Below are positions 32,916 through 41,104 of a stretch of DNA of 64,000 bases, piece after piece; within the stretch, counting starts at the first letter, position 1, and each line of letters begins with the position of its first letter. A model generated the notes under the pieces. That model was not told the origin of the DNA, did no database searches, and saw only the letters and a list, made by a program, of their open reading frames with translations. The stretch spans positions 62,001 through 126,000 of the forward strand of contig NZ_SRII01000008.1 in assembly GCF_004684095.1 (NCBI RefSeq), in the 5' to 3' direction. This stretch comes from Hymenobacter sp. UV11 (lineage in GTDB: Bacteria; Bacteroidota; Bacteroidia; Cytophagales; Hymenobacteraceae). The position numbers and the translations under genes were made by a program.

Positions 32916-33563
32916 ATGAACGCTGACCTGGCCGCCCACTGGCACGCCCTCCTTACCCCGCTGCTGCCCGACTACGCCCGCCGCGAAGCCGAGTACCAAC
33001 GGCTGGTCGGCGCCTACTCGGCCACCAGCCGGCACTACCATAACCTGGCGCACATCGCTAATCTGCTGGCGCACATAGCCCGCTTCCCGGTGCAGGATGC
33101 GACGGTGCTCAACCTGGCCATCTGGTACCACGATGCCGTGTACAGCGCCCTGCGGCACGATAACGAGGCTAAAAGCGCCGACTGGGCCCTGCATTTTCTG
33201 CAAGAAACCAGCCTCGAACCCGCCCGCCAGGCCCGCGTGGCCGACCTCATCCGCCGCACCCAGGACCACACCCAGCCCCAGCCGCCCGACGACGCAGATT
33301 TACTCCTGTTCTTGGACGCCGACCTCAGCATCCTGGGCGCCCCCGAAGCGGCGTATTGGGACTATGCCCGCCAGGTGCGCCGCGAGTACCGCCTCGTGCC
33401 TGACCTGCTCTACCGCCCCGGCCGCCGCCAGGTGCTGGCCAAGCTGCTTGCCGCGCCGGTGCTTTTTCACACGTCGAGTCTCCGCGCCGAGCTCGACGCG
33501 CCGGCCCGGCGCAACCTACAAGCCGAGCTAGCGACCTGGGAGCAGGGCGGCCTGCCCGCCTAG
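32916..33563 (+). CDS. HD-superfamily metal-dependent phosphohydrolase-like protein
   Basis: 215 residues. The HD pattern is clear: RHYHNLAHIANLLAHI (first His), NLAIWYHDAVY (HD pair), and LLLFLDADLSILG (distal Asp). It belongs to a group of predicted small HD hydrolases of unknown substrate, sometimes misnamed after an NMDA receptor subunit. It starts 8 bp after the oxidoreductase stop and is probably in the same operon. Confidence 0.85.
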   Translation: MNADLAAHWHALLTPLLPDYARREAEYQRLVGAYSATSRHYHNLAHIANLLAHIARFPVQDATVLNLAIWYHDAVYSALRHDNEAKSADWALHFLQETSLEPARQARVADLIRRTQDHTQPQPPDDADLLLFLDADLSILGAPEAAYWDYARQVRREYRLVPDLLYRPGRRQVLAKLLAAPVLFHTSSLRAELDAPARRNLQAELATWEQGGLPA

Positions 33564-33587
33564 GCTCACCAAACCCACATTCGGCCG

Positions 33588-33595
33588 TACCTTTG
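33588..33595 (+). promoter_or_regulatory. -7 promoter element of the SAM riboswitch transcript
   Basis: TACCTTTG, a perfect TAnnTTTG box, about 33 bases upstream of the first riboswitch stem. Confidence 0.6.
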
Positions 33596-33627
33596 CTCCG
33601 TCGAGCAGGCCTACCCGGCCCCGCTTG

Positions 33628-33742
33628 TTTTTATAAAGAGGCGCTGAGAGATAGGCTCTGCGACGCGCCGGCAACCCCCGCCCCCGCGCGGAACGGTGCC
33701 AACCGAACCGGCCGCCAAACTATGGTGGCCTCTATAAAAGCC
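33628..33742 (+). promoter_or_regulatory. SAM-I type riboswitch aptamer
   Basis: The SAM-I core can be read in order: P1 5' strand TTATAAAGAGGC; P2 with GCGC, the kink-turn context TGAGAGA, GGCTCT and GCGCC; the conserved GGCAACC at 33670-33676; P3; GGTGCCAACC at 33695-33704; P4 GGCCGCC / GGTGGCC; and the P1 3' strand GCCTCTATAA. It lies on the plus strand with the APC permease as the only downstream gene, 220 bp away. SAM binding should report sulfur amino acid sufficiency. Confidence 0.85.
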
Positions 33743-33785
33743 AGTGGCTCATTCTGCTTTTCCGCCCGGTTACCATAGTTTTTTT
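33718..33785 (+). terminator. predicted expression platform of the riboswitch
   Basis: AACTATGGT (33718-33726), inside the aptamer 3' part, is complementary to ACCATAGTT (33772-33780), which is followed at once by a run of T to 33785. Pairing would make a terminator stem with a long loop. How it alternates with P4/P1 is inferred, not shown. Confidence 0.5.
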
Positions 33786-33964
33786 GCCGTTGCTGCCCCG
33801 TGTGGCCGGCGGTGGGGGGTAGGCTGTTGTTGCTGAAAGCCAGCGGTGCGGCGGCACGTTTTATTCATTTTTTAGAGGGTTGACCGAGGCTGGCTGGGCG
33901 CGAATGCGCACCGGGCAGGCAAGTCGTTACAAGCACGGAGTAGTCCTCCGCGCCACGTTAGTTT

Positions 33965-35422
33965 ATGCTGAAAAAATCACTGGAGCTGCTGCGGCAGGAA
34001 GCGGCCGAGTCGGGCGCGGGCACCCTCAAGCGCACCCTCAACGGCTTTAGCCTCATTGCGTTGGGAATTGGGGTTATTATTGGGGCGGGGCTGTTTTCGC
34101 TCACCGGCCTGGCGGCGGCCAACCACGCGGGGCCGGCCGTGACGCTCTCCTTCGTGGTGGCGGCGGTGGGCTGCGCGTTTTCGGCCCTGTGCTACGCCGA
34201 GTTTGCGGCGCTGGTGCCGGTGGCGGGCTCGGCCTACACCTACTCCTACGCCACCATGGGCGAATTATTTGCCTGGATAATCGGCTGGGACCTCGTGCTC
34301 GAATACTCGGTGGGCGCCGCCACGGTGGCCATCAGCTGGTCGCAGTATTTGCTGAAATTTCTGGAGAAATACGGCCTGCACCTACCGGCGCGGCTGGTGC
34401 TCTCGCCCTTCGAGTCGGCCACGCTGGCCGATGGCTCGGTGGTGCACGGCTACGCCAACGTGCCGGCCATGCTGGTGGTGCTGGCCATCACGGCGGTTAT
34501 TATCCGGGGCACGTCGGGCTCGGCGTGGTTTAATGCGCTGGTGGTGGCCCTAAAGGTGGCGGTGGTGCTGGTGTTCATCGCGCTGGGCTGGAAGTACATC
34601 GACCCGGCCAACTACCACCCCTTCATCCCCGCGAATACCGGCAAGTTTGGCGAGTTTGGCTGGAGCGGTGTTTTACGCGGGGCGGGGGTTATCTTCTTCG
34701 TATTCATCGGGTTTGACATCGTGGCCACCATGGCCCAGGAAACTAAAAATCCGCAGCGCAACATGCCCATCGGCATCCTGGGCTCGCTGGTGGTGTGCAC
34801 CATTTTGTTCGTGCTGTTCGGCTACGTGCTCACCGGCCTGGCCAATTATACCGAGTTCAAAAACAGCGCCGCGCCGGTGGCCATCGCCATCGAAAAAACG
34901 CCCTACGCCTGGCTCAGCGGGGCCATTATTCTGGCCATTCTCATCGGCTACACGTCGGTTATTCTGGTCGATTTACTGGGGCAGTCGCGGGTGTTTTTCT
35001 CCATGTCGAAAGACGGTCTCCTACCCCCCGCTTTTTCCAAAATTCACCCCAAGTTCCGCACGCCGGTGCAGTCCAACCTGCTGCTGGGCGCGTTCATTGC
35101 CGTGTTTGCGGGCTTCGTGCCCATCAACATCGTGGGCGAAATGGTGAGCATCGGCACGCTGCTGGCCTTCGTGATGGTGTGCCTGGGCATCATTATTCTG
35201 CGCAAAACCGACCCCGACGCGCCGCGCAGCTTCCGCACGCCGTGGGTGCCGTTGGTGCCCATTCTGGGCATCGTCACCTGCGTGGTGATGATGGCCAGCC
35301 TGCCCTGGGAAACCTGGCTGCGCCTAGCCGTGTGGCTGGCCATCGGCCTGGCGATTTACTTTGGCTACGGCAAAAAGCACAGCAAGCTACGGCAGGCAGC
35401 CGAGGGTAAAATAAGCGAGTAA
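33965..35422 (+). CDS. APC superfamily amino acid permease under a SAM riboswitch
   Basis: 485 residues with about 13 membrane segments. The APC hallmark is in the first helix (SLIALGIGVIIGAGLFSLTG), followed by FAALVPVAGSAYTYSYATMG and GWDLVLEYSVGAATVAISWS; the later FFVFIGFDIVATMAQETKNP is also conserved. Overall it looks like YfnA / cationic amino-acid-transporter-type permeases. The leader holds a SAM-I riboswitch, so the physiological substrate is more likely methionine or a related sulfur compound than a cationic amino acid; that is inference from context. Confidence 0.92.
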   Translation: MLKKSLELLRQEAAESGAGTLKRTLNGFSLIALGIGVIIGAGLFSLTGLAAANHAGPAVTLSFVVAAVGCAFSALCYAEFAALVPVAGSAYTYSYATMGELFAWIIGWDLVLEYSVGAATVAISWSQYLLKFLEKYGLHLPARLVLSPFESATLADGSVVHGYANVPAMLVVLAITAVIIRGTSGSAWFNALVVALKVAVVLVFIALGWKYIDPANYHPFIPANTGKFGEFGWSGVLRGAGVIFFVFIGFDIVATMAQETKNPQRNMPIGILGSLVVCTILFVLFGYVLTGLANYTEFKNSAAPVAIAIEKTPYAWLSGAIILAILIGYTSVILVDLLGQSRVFFSMSKDGLLPPAFSKIHPKFRTPVQSNLLLGAFIAVFAGFVPINIVGEMVSIGTLLAFVMVCLGIIILRKTDPDAPRSFRTPWVPLVPILGIVTCVVMMASLPWETWLRLAVWLAIGLAIYFGYGKKHSKLRQAAEGKISE

Positions 35423-35450
35423 TTGCCGTTCGCATGGGTATCGCCCGCAA

Positions 35451-35478
35451 GTAGCGCGACCTTTGTAGTTCGCGCTAC
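35451..35478. repeat. short hairpin of the GTAGCGCGA family
   Basis: GTAGCGCGA (35451-35459) pairs with TCGCGCTAC (35470-35478). The same word begins or ends the larger repeats at 4516, 16045 and 58948. Confidence 0.6.
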
Positions 35479-35561
35479 TGCTTGCGTGCCAGCAGTGAGT
35501 AAATGAGCCAAAAAACGACTTCTTGGCGAACACTTCCGCCCCCAAATGCCTTGTGTGAGGA

Positions 35562-35593
35562 AGCCGCCCCGGTAGTTTGCCGGGGCGGCTTTT
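35562..35593 (+). terminator. intrinsic terminator or attenuator before the DUF2805 gene
   Basis: AGCCGCCCCGG pairs perfectly with CCGGGGCGGCT (11 bp), loop TAGTTTG, followed by TTTTC. It ends 8 bases before the ATG at 35602, so it may terminate the permease transcript or attenuate the next gene. Confidence 0.7.
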
Positions 35594-35601
35594 CTACTGT
35601 T

Positions 35602-35883
35602 ATGACCCAGCCCCTCACCGCCCAGCAAACCGACCGCATCATCGAAATGGCCTGGGAAGACCGCACGCCCTTCGAGGCCATCCTGGCGCAATTTGGCTTG
35701 GCCGAAGCGGAAGTTATCGTCCTCATGCGCCGCGAGCTAAAGCCGGCCTCCTGGCGTCGCTGGCGCGAGCGGGTGCAGGGCCGCGCCACCAAGCACCAAG
35801 TCAAAAGCGCCGTTGATGACGCCCGGTTCAAGTCGAATTTGCAGCGCAGTATTACGCGCAATAAAATCTCGAAGCGCAGCTAA
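35602..35883 (+). CDS. TIGR03643/DUF2805 family small protein
   Basis: 93 residues from the ATG at 35602, chosen because a strong terminator hairpin lies just upstream and would fall inside any longer reading. The protein is basic and helical: TDRIIEMAWEDRTPFEAILA, then QFGLAEAEVIVLMRRELKP, then RGRATKH-type basic tail and FKSNLQRSI. The pattern matches the small TIGR03643 family. The helix arrangement suggests nucleic-acid binding, but no function is established that I can name. Confidence 0.8.
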   Translation: MTQPLTAQQTDRIIEMAWEDRTPFEAILAQFGLAEAEVIVLMRRELKPASWRRWRERVQGRATKHQVKSAVDDARFKSNLQRSITRNKISKRS

Positions 35884-35968
35884 AGACCTGGCCCGTTGCC
35901 TGGGCGGTAGTACAAGCGGGCGTATTTCACGCTGCGAAAGACCGGCTTATGGGTCTGGTTGAGGTAGC

Positions 35969-36019
35969 AAAAAACCGGTTATCCTTGCAAGCTATGCTTG
36001 CAAGGATAACCGGTTTTTT
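35969..36019. terminator. perfect bidirectional terminator
   Basis: AAAAAACCGGTTATCCTTGC... (35969-35992) is the exact reverse complement of 35996-36019 over 24 bases, loop TAT, with A and T runs at the two ends. Sits between two convergent genes. Confidence 0.92.
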
Positions 36020-36046
36020 AGGTTCAGCCTCTACTGTGCTACGAGG

Positions 36047-39019
36047 CTACTGAATTACCAGCCGCTGCGGCTTGCTCGCAAAGCTGCTGCTTTGCACTTG
36101 TAGCAAGTATATGCCGCTGGCCAGGGTAGGCGGCAGGCTGAGGATAACGTGGGGGCCACCGCGCAGGGTTTGGGTCAGCACCGGGCGGCCGCTCAGGTCG
36201 GTGAGTAGCACCTGGGCCAGGCTGCCAGCCGCAGTGGGCAGTTGCAGCGTAACGTAGCCACTGGCCGGGTTGGGGTACATGGCGAATGTGGCGGCTGCTG
36301 CTGGGGTAGTGGCTAAGGGAGTGCCGGTGAGGGCCACCGAGGTTACCGCCGAATAACGGGCCCCGCCCGCGGAGGTAGACTGGCGCAGGCGGTAAAAAGC
36401 CTGGGTAGCCTGCTGTGCCGACAGGTCCTGGTAGGTGTAGACGCGCGCCTGGCTGGTGAGGCCCTGGCTGGCCACGAAGCCGATTTGCTGCCACTGCGTG
36501 GCGTTGGCCGACCGTTCCACGGCGTAGCCGTAGGTGTTGGTTTCGTCCGTTAGGGTCCAGGTCAGGGCTACCTCGCTGGGCCGCGGCTGACTAGCGGTGA
36601 AGTTAACCAGTTGCGCCGAGAGGGGGTTAACCGCTGGCGAAAGCGACCCCAGCGTGAACACCCCAAAACTGCTAATCGGCTGGGCCGAAACTACTGAGCC
36701 CGCCGTCAGGCTGCCGTCCAGGCCACCGTTGCCGGCCGTTTCCCACTGCGTACCCGTGAAGCTGGCTACCTGCACATCGGCCGAGAAGTCGTCGAGCCCG
36801 CTGCGGAAAGCGTCTTCCCAAAACAAGCGCACCGCCACGGCCTCGGGCGTGCCGGCGCCATCGAGCGTCCAGTGCTCTACCTGGCTTACCTCGCTGAGTG
36901 GGGCAGCGGCGGTGAGGGTGGGGTAGGCGGCCGCCACGTATTCGGCGGTGAAGGCCGTGGTGGGGTCGGCGGGCGCCGAGATGCCCAGGCGCGCCCAGTG
37001 ACCGTTGCTACCCAGCGGAAACATAAAGGCCTGCTGCCCCACTTTGCGCATCGGGCCATCCACGTACGAGGTGGCGCTGCCGCTCGTCGAAGTGGCCTGG
37101 TTGGCTAGCGTGAGCAGGGTAGGGGCCGTGGTGTGCACCAGGCCATTCGTGAGCGTGAGCGAGCCGGTGATGGTGAGGGGCGCACTCAGCGTCAGCGCCT
37201 TGCCTATCCCATCCATAGCAAGGTCGCGCAGCGTGGTGGCCCCCGTGGTGTGCAGGGTCAGGTTTTTGGCGATGCGGATGCTTTCGTCGTACGCTGCGGC
37301 TTCCAGGTTCAGGGTGCCGCCCTCTGCTACCAGGGCCAGGCCTTCGGCCAGCGGCGTTTCGGCCGCCGACTGCGGGCTGCGGGCGTCCACGTTCAGGTAG
37401 TCGAGCCGGGGCGGGGCGCCCGCGGCCGCTACGGCGTCGGGGCTGTTCAGCCATGGCGAGTAGTCAACCAGGCCCGTGGGGGCTAGGGCCGCGCTTTCAG
37501 CAAAATTGCTGGCCGGGCCGCCCAGCGTCACTACGAGGCCGCCCGTGCCGGCCGCCCCGCGCACGGCGGTGGCCGTGGTGGCGCCCAGCCAGTTTAGCGA
37601 GGCATTGATGGGGTTGGTGAGGTTGACCGCCCGAATGGCGATGGCGCAGCTGTCGAGGCGGTTGCCGCGCAGGCTGTCGCCGGCTGACACCACCAGCCCG
37701 TTGCGGCTAATGTCGAAAAACGGCGTAGAGCCGGGGCTGTTCGCCGGGCGGTCCTGCACCTGAATGGCGTGCTGGCACTGCGCCACCACGTTGCCAAATG
37801 CTTTGTTGCCCACGCCCTCCAGCACCAGGCCAAACCCATTGATGTTGTAACCCGAGCTGGTAGCATTGGCTAAGTAGCCCCGAATCGTATTGTTTTGCAC
37901 AAAGGCGCCTCCAGTTGTCAGGTCGCCATTGATGCCCCCGCCGGCGGCAATCACGTTGCGGTCGCGGTCTATAAAGGCCACGCCAGCGTTGTCCTCGCTC
38001 AGGCTGGTAGGCGCGCCGATAGTGCGGGCAATGTAGTTGTTGCGCACCACGAAGCTGCCGGCGCCGCGCCCCAGGCCGGTGCCGGTGCAGGCCTTCAGCT
38101 CCAGGCCATTAGAGCCATTGTTGCGAATGAAATTGCCCTCTAGTAGGGCGGCAATGGTGGTGAAGTGGCCGTCGCTGGCGCGTTCGCCCGCTGCGCCCAG
38201 CACTACCAGCGCCCCGCCCTGGTTCTGGGCAAACTGGCAGTTGCGTACCGTCAGGCCGCTCACGCTGCCGTCGTTGACGTCCACACCGTTGCGGCGGTTG
38301 GACTCGAATACCCCGTCTTCAATCAGAATATCAGCCTTGTGGCCATCGACGAGAAACAGGCCCCGGCCCGCCCCATTTGTGGTGGGGTTGGCGCCCTCGG
38401 CCGAGTAGGCCGCCCGCACCCGCCGAAACGTGAGGTGCTGCACGCCCTGCAGGCTGCGCCAAAAAATACCCTGTTGCCGGTTATGAACCGCCTCCACGTC
38501 TTCAAGCAGAATGTAGGCTTGCGCCCGGCCACCATCGGCCTGAATACCAAAGTCGTAACCCTGCACCGTGAGGTCGGCAATGGTGAGCGGCGAGCTGCTG
38601 GTGCCCCCCGCCACGGTCAGCAGCACGCCGGCTTCGCTGGTTTGGGTCGCATCTGGCAGCAGCCCGCCGTCAAAGATGGTGGCGCCGGTGGGGCGGGCCG
38701 TGGCCGTGCCCGCGCCTTGCAGGCTGATGGGTTTATTGAGTACCACGCGCTCCGAGTAAGTGCCGGCATCAATAAAAATGGTTTGGGTGGTGCCATCGGC
38801 CAGCGCCAGGGCGTGGCCCACGGTCGCAAAAGGTGCCGCCGCCGAGCCATCGCCCGAAACGTCGCTCCCGGCCTGGCTCGTAAAGACGTCGCCGCTCGTA
38901 CTGCCGTCATTCACGTAGAGCGCCGTGGCCGTAGTGGCCTGCGCCGCAGCTGGCGTAGCCAGCCCATTGGCAAAGGAAAAAGGCAGTAAGAAGGAAAAAA
39001 AAGGTAGTGAATATTTCAT
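36047..39019 (-). CDS. secreted parallel beta-helix protein with T9SS sorting domain
   Basis: 990 residues with a signal peptide (MKYSLPFFSFLLPFSFANG ... AAAQA). Residues about 45-540 look like a right-handed parallel beta-helix of the pectate-lyase type: PFATVGHALALADGTTQTIF, IDAGTYSERVVLNKPISLQG, then repeated Asn- and Gly-rich turns (NRRNGVDVNDGSVSGLTVRN, GNFIRNNGSNGLELKACTGT). A second part has beta-sandwich modules, and the end is a T9SS type A domain (MYPNPASGYVTLQLP ... GIYLLQVQSSS). Probably exported and surface-bound or released. Polysaccharide binding or cleavage is possible, but no catalytic residues were identified. Confidence 0.9.
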   Translation of the reverse strand: MKYSLPFFSFLLPFSFANGLATPAAAQATTATALYVNDGSTSGDVFTSQAGSDVSGDGSAAAPFATVGHALALADGTTQTIFIDAGTYSERVVLNKPISLQGAGTATARPTGATIFDGGLLPDATQTSEAGVLLTVAGGTSSSPLTIADLTVQGYDFGIQADGGRAQAYILLEDVEAVHNRQQGIFWRSLQGVQHLTFRRVRAAYSAEGANPTTNGAGRGLFLVDGHKADILIEDGVFESNRRNGVDVNDGSVSGLTVRNCQFAQNQGGALVVLGAAGERASDGHFTTIAALLEGNFIRNNGSNGLELKACTGTGLGRGAGSFVVRNNYIARTIGAPTSLSEDNAGVAFIDRDRNVIAAGGGINGDLTTGGAFVQNNTIRGYLANATSSGYNINGFGLVLEGVGNKAFGNVVAQCQHAIQVQDRPANSPGSTPFFDISRNGLVVSAGDSLRGNRLDSCAIAIRAVNLTNPINASLNWLGATTATAVRGAAGTGGLVVTLGGPASNFAESAALAPTGLVDYSPWLNSPDAVAAAGAPPRLDYLNVDARSPQSAAETPLAEGLALVAEGGTLNLEAAAYDESIRIAKNLTLHTTGATTLRDLAMDGIGKALTLSAPLTITGSLTLTNGLVHTTAPTLLTLANQATSTSGSATSYVDGPMRKVGQQAFMFPLGSNGHWARLGISAPADPTTAFTAEYVAAAYPTLTAAAPLSEVSQVEHWTLDGAGTPEAVAVRLFWEDAFRSGLDDFSADVQVASFTGTQWETAGNGGLDGSLTAGSVVSAQPISSFGVFTLGSLSPAVNPLSAQLVNFTASQPRPSEVALTWTLTDETNTYGYAVERSANATQWQQIGFVASQGLTSQARVYTYQDLSAQQATQAFYRLRQSTSAGGARYSAVTSVALTGTPLATTPAAAATFAMYPNPASGYVTLQLPTAAGSLAQVLLTDLSGRPVLTQTLRGGPHVILSLPPTLASGIYLLQVQSSSFASKPQRLVIQ

Positions 39020-39591
39020 ATCTGGTGGTAAAATGTCTATTCGGACGAATGTTATAAGTTGTATTATTTAAATAAATTTTTTAATCAGCTTGTTTTCTAT
39101 TAGTAAGAAACTCGGTGTATGAAACATGCATAATCAAGTTGTTGTAGCCATTATGTGGGTCATATTGAGTAAAAGTTATCGCGCTAAGCGTATAGCAATT
39201 TATAAAATAAATCCGTGATTATAACTACGGTATGCTTTAATTTAAGCAGTACCGGGCAAGAAGAGAAAGTGGAAACCAATTGCTACCCAGCGATTCAAAA
39301 AGTCCAGGGCTGAGCGCCAGGAAAAGCACCTCACGCCTGCCTCACGCATTAGCGCTGTAAAAGGGCGCTAGCCTAGTCTCTGAGTCGGCGACTACTCGCC
39401 TCCCGCGCCAGGCCCCACCCGAAAAATGGCGCTAGCTCCTGCGTTGACGTGCGCGTAGGGGGTAGGAAATCTTCTCCGCGCACTGGTTTTCTGCGCCAAC
39501 CCGGCCTTGTTACCCGCCCCAAATTTGCCCGGCTGCGGCGGCACCAGCCGGGCGGCTAGCAGCCTGCTCTTCAAAAAATAGAACGAGGCGG
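39020..39591. other. AT-rich intergenic region
   Basis: About 570 bp without a gene that I can support. The first 220 bases are markedly AT-rich and should hold the promoter of the beta-helix gene, but no TAnnTTTG box was found in the right orientation. The rest is GC-rich; it holds one hairpin (39527-39553). Short frames in it have no recognisable protein features. Confidence 0.5.
39527..39553 (-). terminator. candidate terminator at the end of the surface-glycan operon
   Basis: GCCCGGCTG pairs perfectly with CAGCCGGGC. It lies 39 bases past the flippase stop on the minus strand. The following tract (AAATTTGG) is only weakly T-rich. Confidence 0.4.
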
Positions 39592-41067
39592 TTATTTCCT
39601 GCGTAGTCCCAGCTTCTGCGCCAGCGCCGTTACCTCGGGTACCCAGCCGCTCAGCAGCAGCCCCGCGCCATACAGCCCCGTGAGCACACCGCCGCGCAGC
39701 AGCAGCGTTAGCCAGATGTTGGGGGGGGTAGGGAGCGCCCAGGCTATGAAAGCCGCGCCGCCCGCCAGCGCCAGAATGTAGAAAATGCGCCGGTCGAACG
39801 GCTGCCAGCCGAAGCTGCGCCACACAAACCAGGTGCGCAGCAGGTTGATGCTGGCCAGCGCCAGCGCGTTGGAAATAGCGGCCCCCGTGAGGCCGTAGCG
39901 CGGAATAAGCAGCGCGTTGAGCCCGATAATGCCCACCGACAAGCCCACGTTGAACAGCAAATCGTAGCGGTAGCGTGGGCTCGTAACCACGATAATGCCG
40001 TTTACGCCCGTGATGCCGTCGGTGAGGCGGCCGGCCAGCAGCAGCAGCACCGCCACGGTACCCGCCGCGTATTCGGGCCGGTGAATGAGGCTGTAGATAA
40101 ACGGTAGATTGAGCCCGATGCCCAGCGCCAGGTAGGCGCCCAGCGCCGTGGTAAGGCGCGTGGTGCGGCGGTAAAAATCCTGCATTTTATCCGCTGCACC
40201 GTCCTTCCAATACTCGGCAATAAGGGGGTAGGCCGTCTTGTACAAAGCCCGAAAAGGCACCGCCAGCGCCGTGCTGATATTGAGCGCAATGTTATAAATG
40301 CCTGCGTCGGCAAAGCTGTGCGAGCCCAGCATCAGCGAGTCGATGGTGACCAGCAGCGTGCCCGAAATATTGCCCAGCAGCGCGTAGCCCCCAAAGCGTA
40401 CCAGCTCGCCCACCGGCCGCACCCGCAACACCGCCCGCGTGGGCCGCAAATGCAGCTCCCCGATAACCGCCAAATACCCCAGCAACAGCACCGAAATGAG
40501 TGCGTAGCAGCCCAGGTAAGCCAGTACAAACGCATCGAACGACCAAAACCCCGTGCCATACAGCAGCGCCGCCCCCACAATGAGCAGGCGCTGGAGCACA
40601 TCAGTCAGAAATGAAGAGAACGAAGTGTGAAACAGGGACTTAGTATAAGCTTCGAGCAGGTTGTAGAGCAAAATGCACAGCGCCAGCCCCAGCATCACCC
40701 CGTAGTGCGGCCCTAGCAGGCCCGCATCGTGGGCGTACCAGTGCAGCACCAGCGGCCGGCCCAGCCACAGCACCAGCACCACCAGGCAAAAAACCGCCAG
40801 CGGCAACCCCAGTAGCAGGGGCAGAAAACCCGAGTGCCCCGTTTCCCGATTGCGGAAGTAGGGAAAATACCGCAGCGTAGTATTAGTAAAGCCCAGCGCC
40901 GACACCAGTGCACCCATCGTAGCCAGCGACACCATCACCGACAGCAGCCCCAGCTGCGCCGGCGCCAGCAGCCGCGGCAGCACCAGCGTGGTATTGACAA
41001 AGCCAATGCCTAAGCCGGCGTAGGAAATAATAGTATTGCGCAAACCCTGGCGCCGAACGATACCCAA
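39592..41067 (-). CDS. Wzx-type polysaccharide flippase
   Basis: 491 residues from a TTG start (MGIVRRQGLRNTIISYAGLG), a common N-terminus for Bacteroidota flippases. About 12-14 hydrophobic segments, of the MATE/MOP polysaccharide exporter type: VMVSLATMGALVSALGFTNT, YFRNRETGHSGFLPLLLGL, LGSHSFADAGIYNIALNIST. It should flip undecaprenyl-linked oligosaccharide across the inner membrane. Last gene of the pseudaminic acid locus, so the likely cargo contains that sugar. Confidence 0.9.
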   Translation of the reverse strand: MGIVRRQGLRNTIISYAGLGIGFVNTTLVLPRLLAPAQLGLLSVMVSLATMGALVSALGFTNTTLRYFPYFRNRETGHSGFLPLLLGLPLAVFCLVVLVLWLGRPLVLHWYAHDAGLLGPHYGVMLGLALCILLYNLLEAYTKSLFHTSFSSFLTDVLQRLLIVGAALLYGTGFWSFDAFVLAYLGCYALISVLLLGYLAVIGELHLRPTRAVLRVRPVGELVRFGGYALLGNISGTLLVTIDSLMLGSHSFADAGIYNIALNISTALAVPFRALYKTAYPLIAEYWKDGAADKMQDFYRRTTRLTTALGAYLALGIGLNLPFIYSLIHRPEYAAGTVAVLLLLAGRLTDGITGVNGIIVVTSPRYRYDLLFNVGLSVGIIGLNALLIPRYGLTGAAISNALALASINLLRTWFVWRSFGWQPFDRRIFYILALAGGAAFIAWALPTPPNIWLTLLLRGGVLTGLYGAGLLLSGWVPEVTALAQKLGLRRK

Positions 41068-41104
41068 TTCTTACGAATTAAAAATGGTAAATTGAGTTAA
41101 TTAC

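Noticed and set aside
33743..33964. Search for a tRNA or second RNA between riboswitch and permease
   Set aside because: No cloverleaf or known RNA motif could be drawn; only the terminator half-stem is supported.
39392..39823. 143-codon minus-strand frame at the end of the flippase gene
   Set aside because: Overlaps the flippase in another frame, has no start context and an Arg/Ala/Gly-rich translation.
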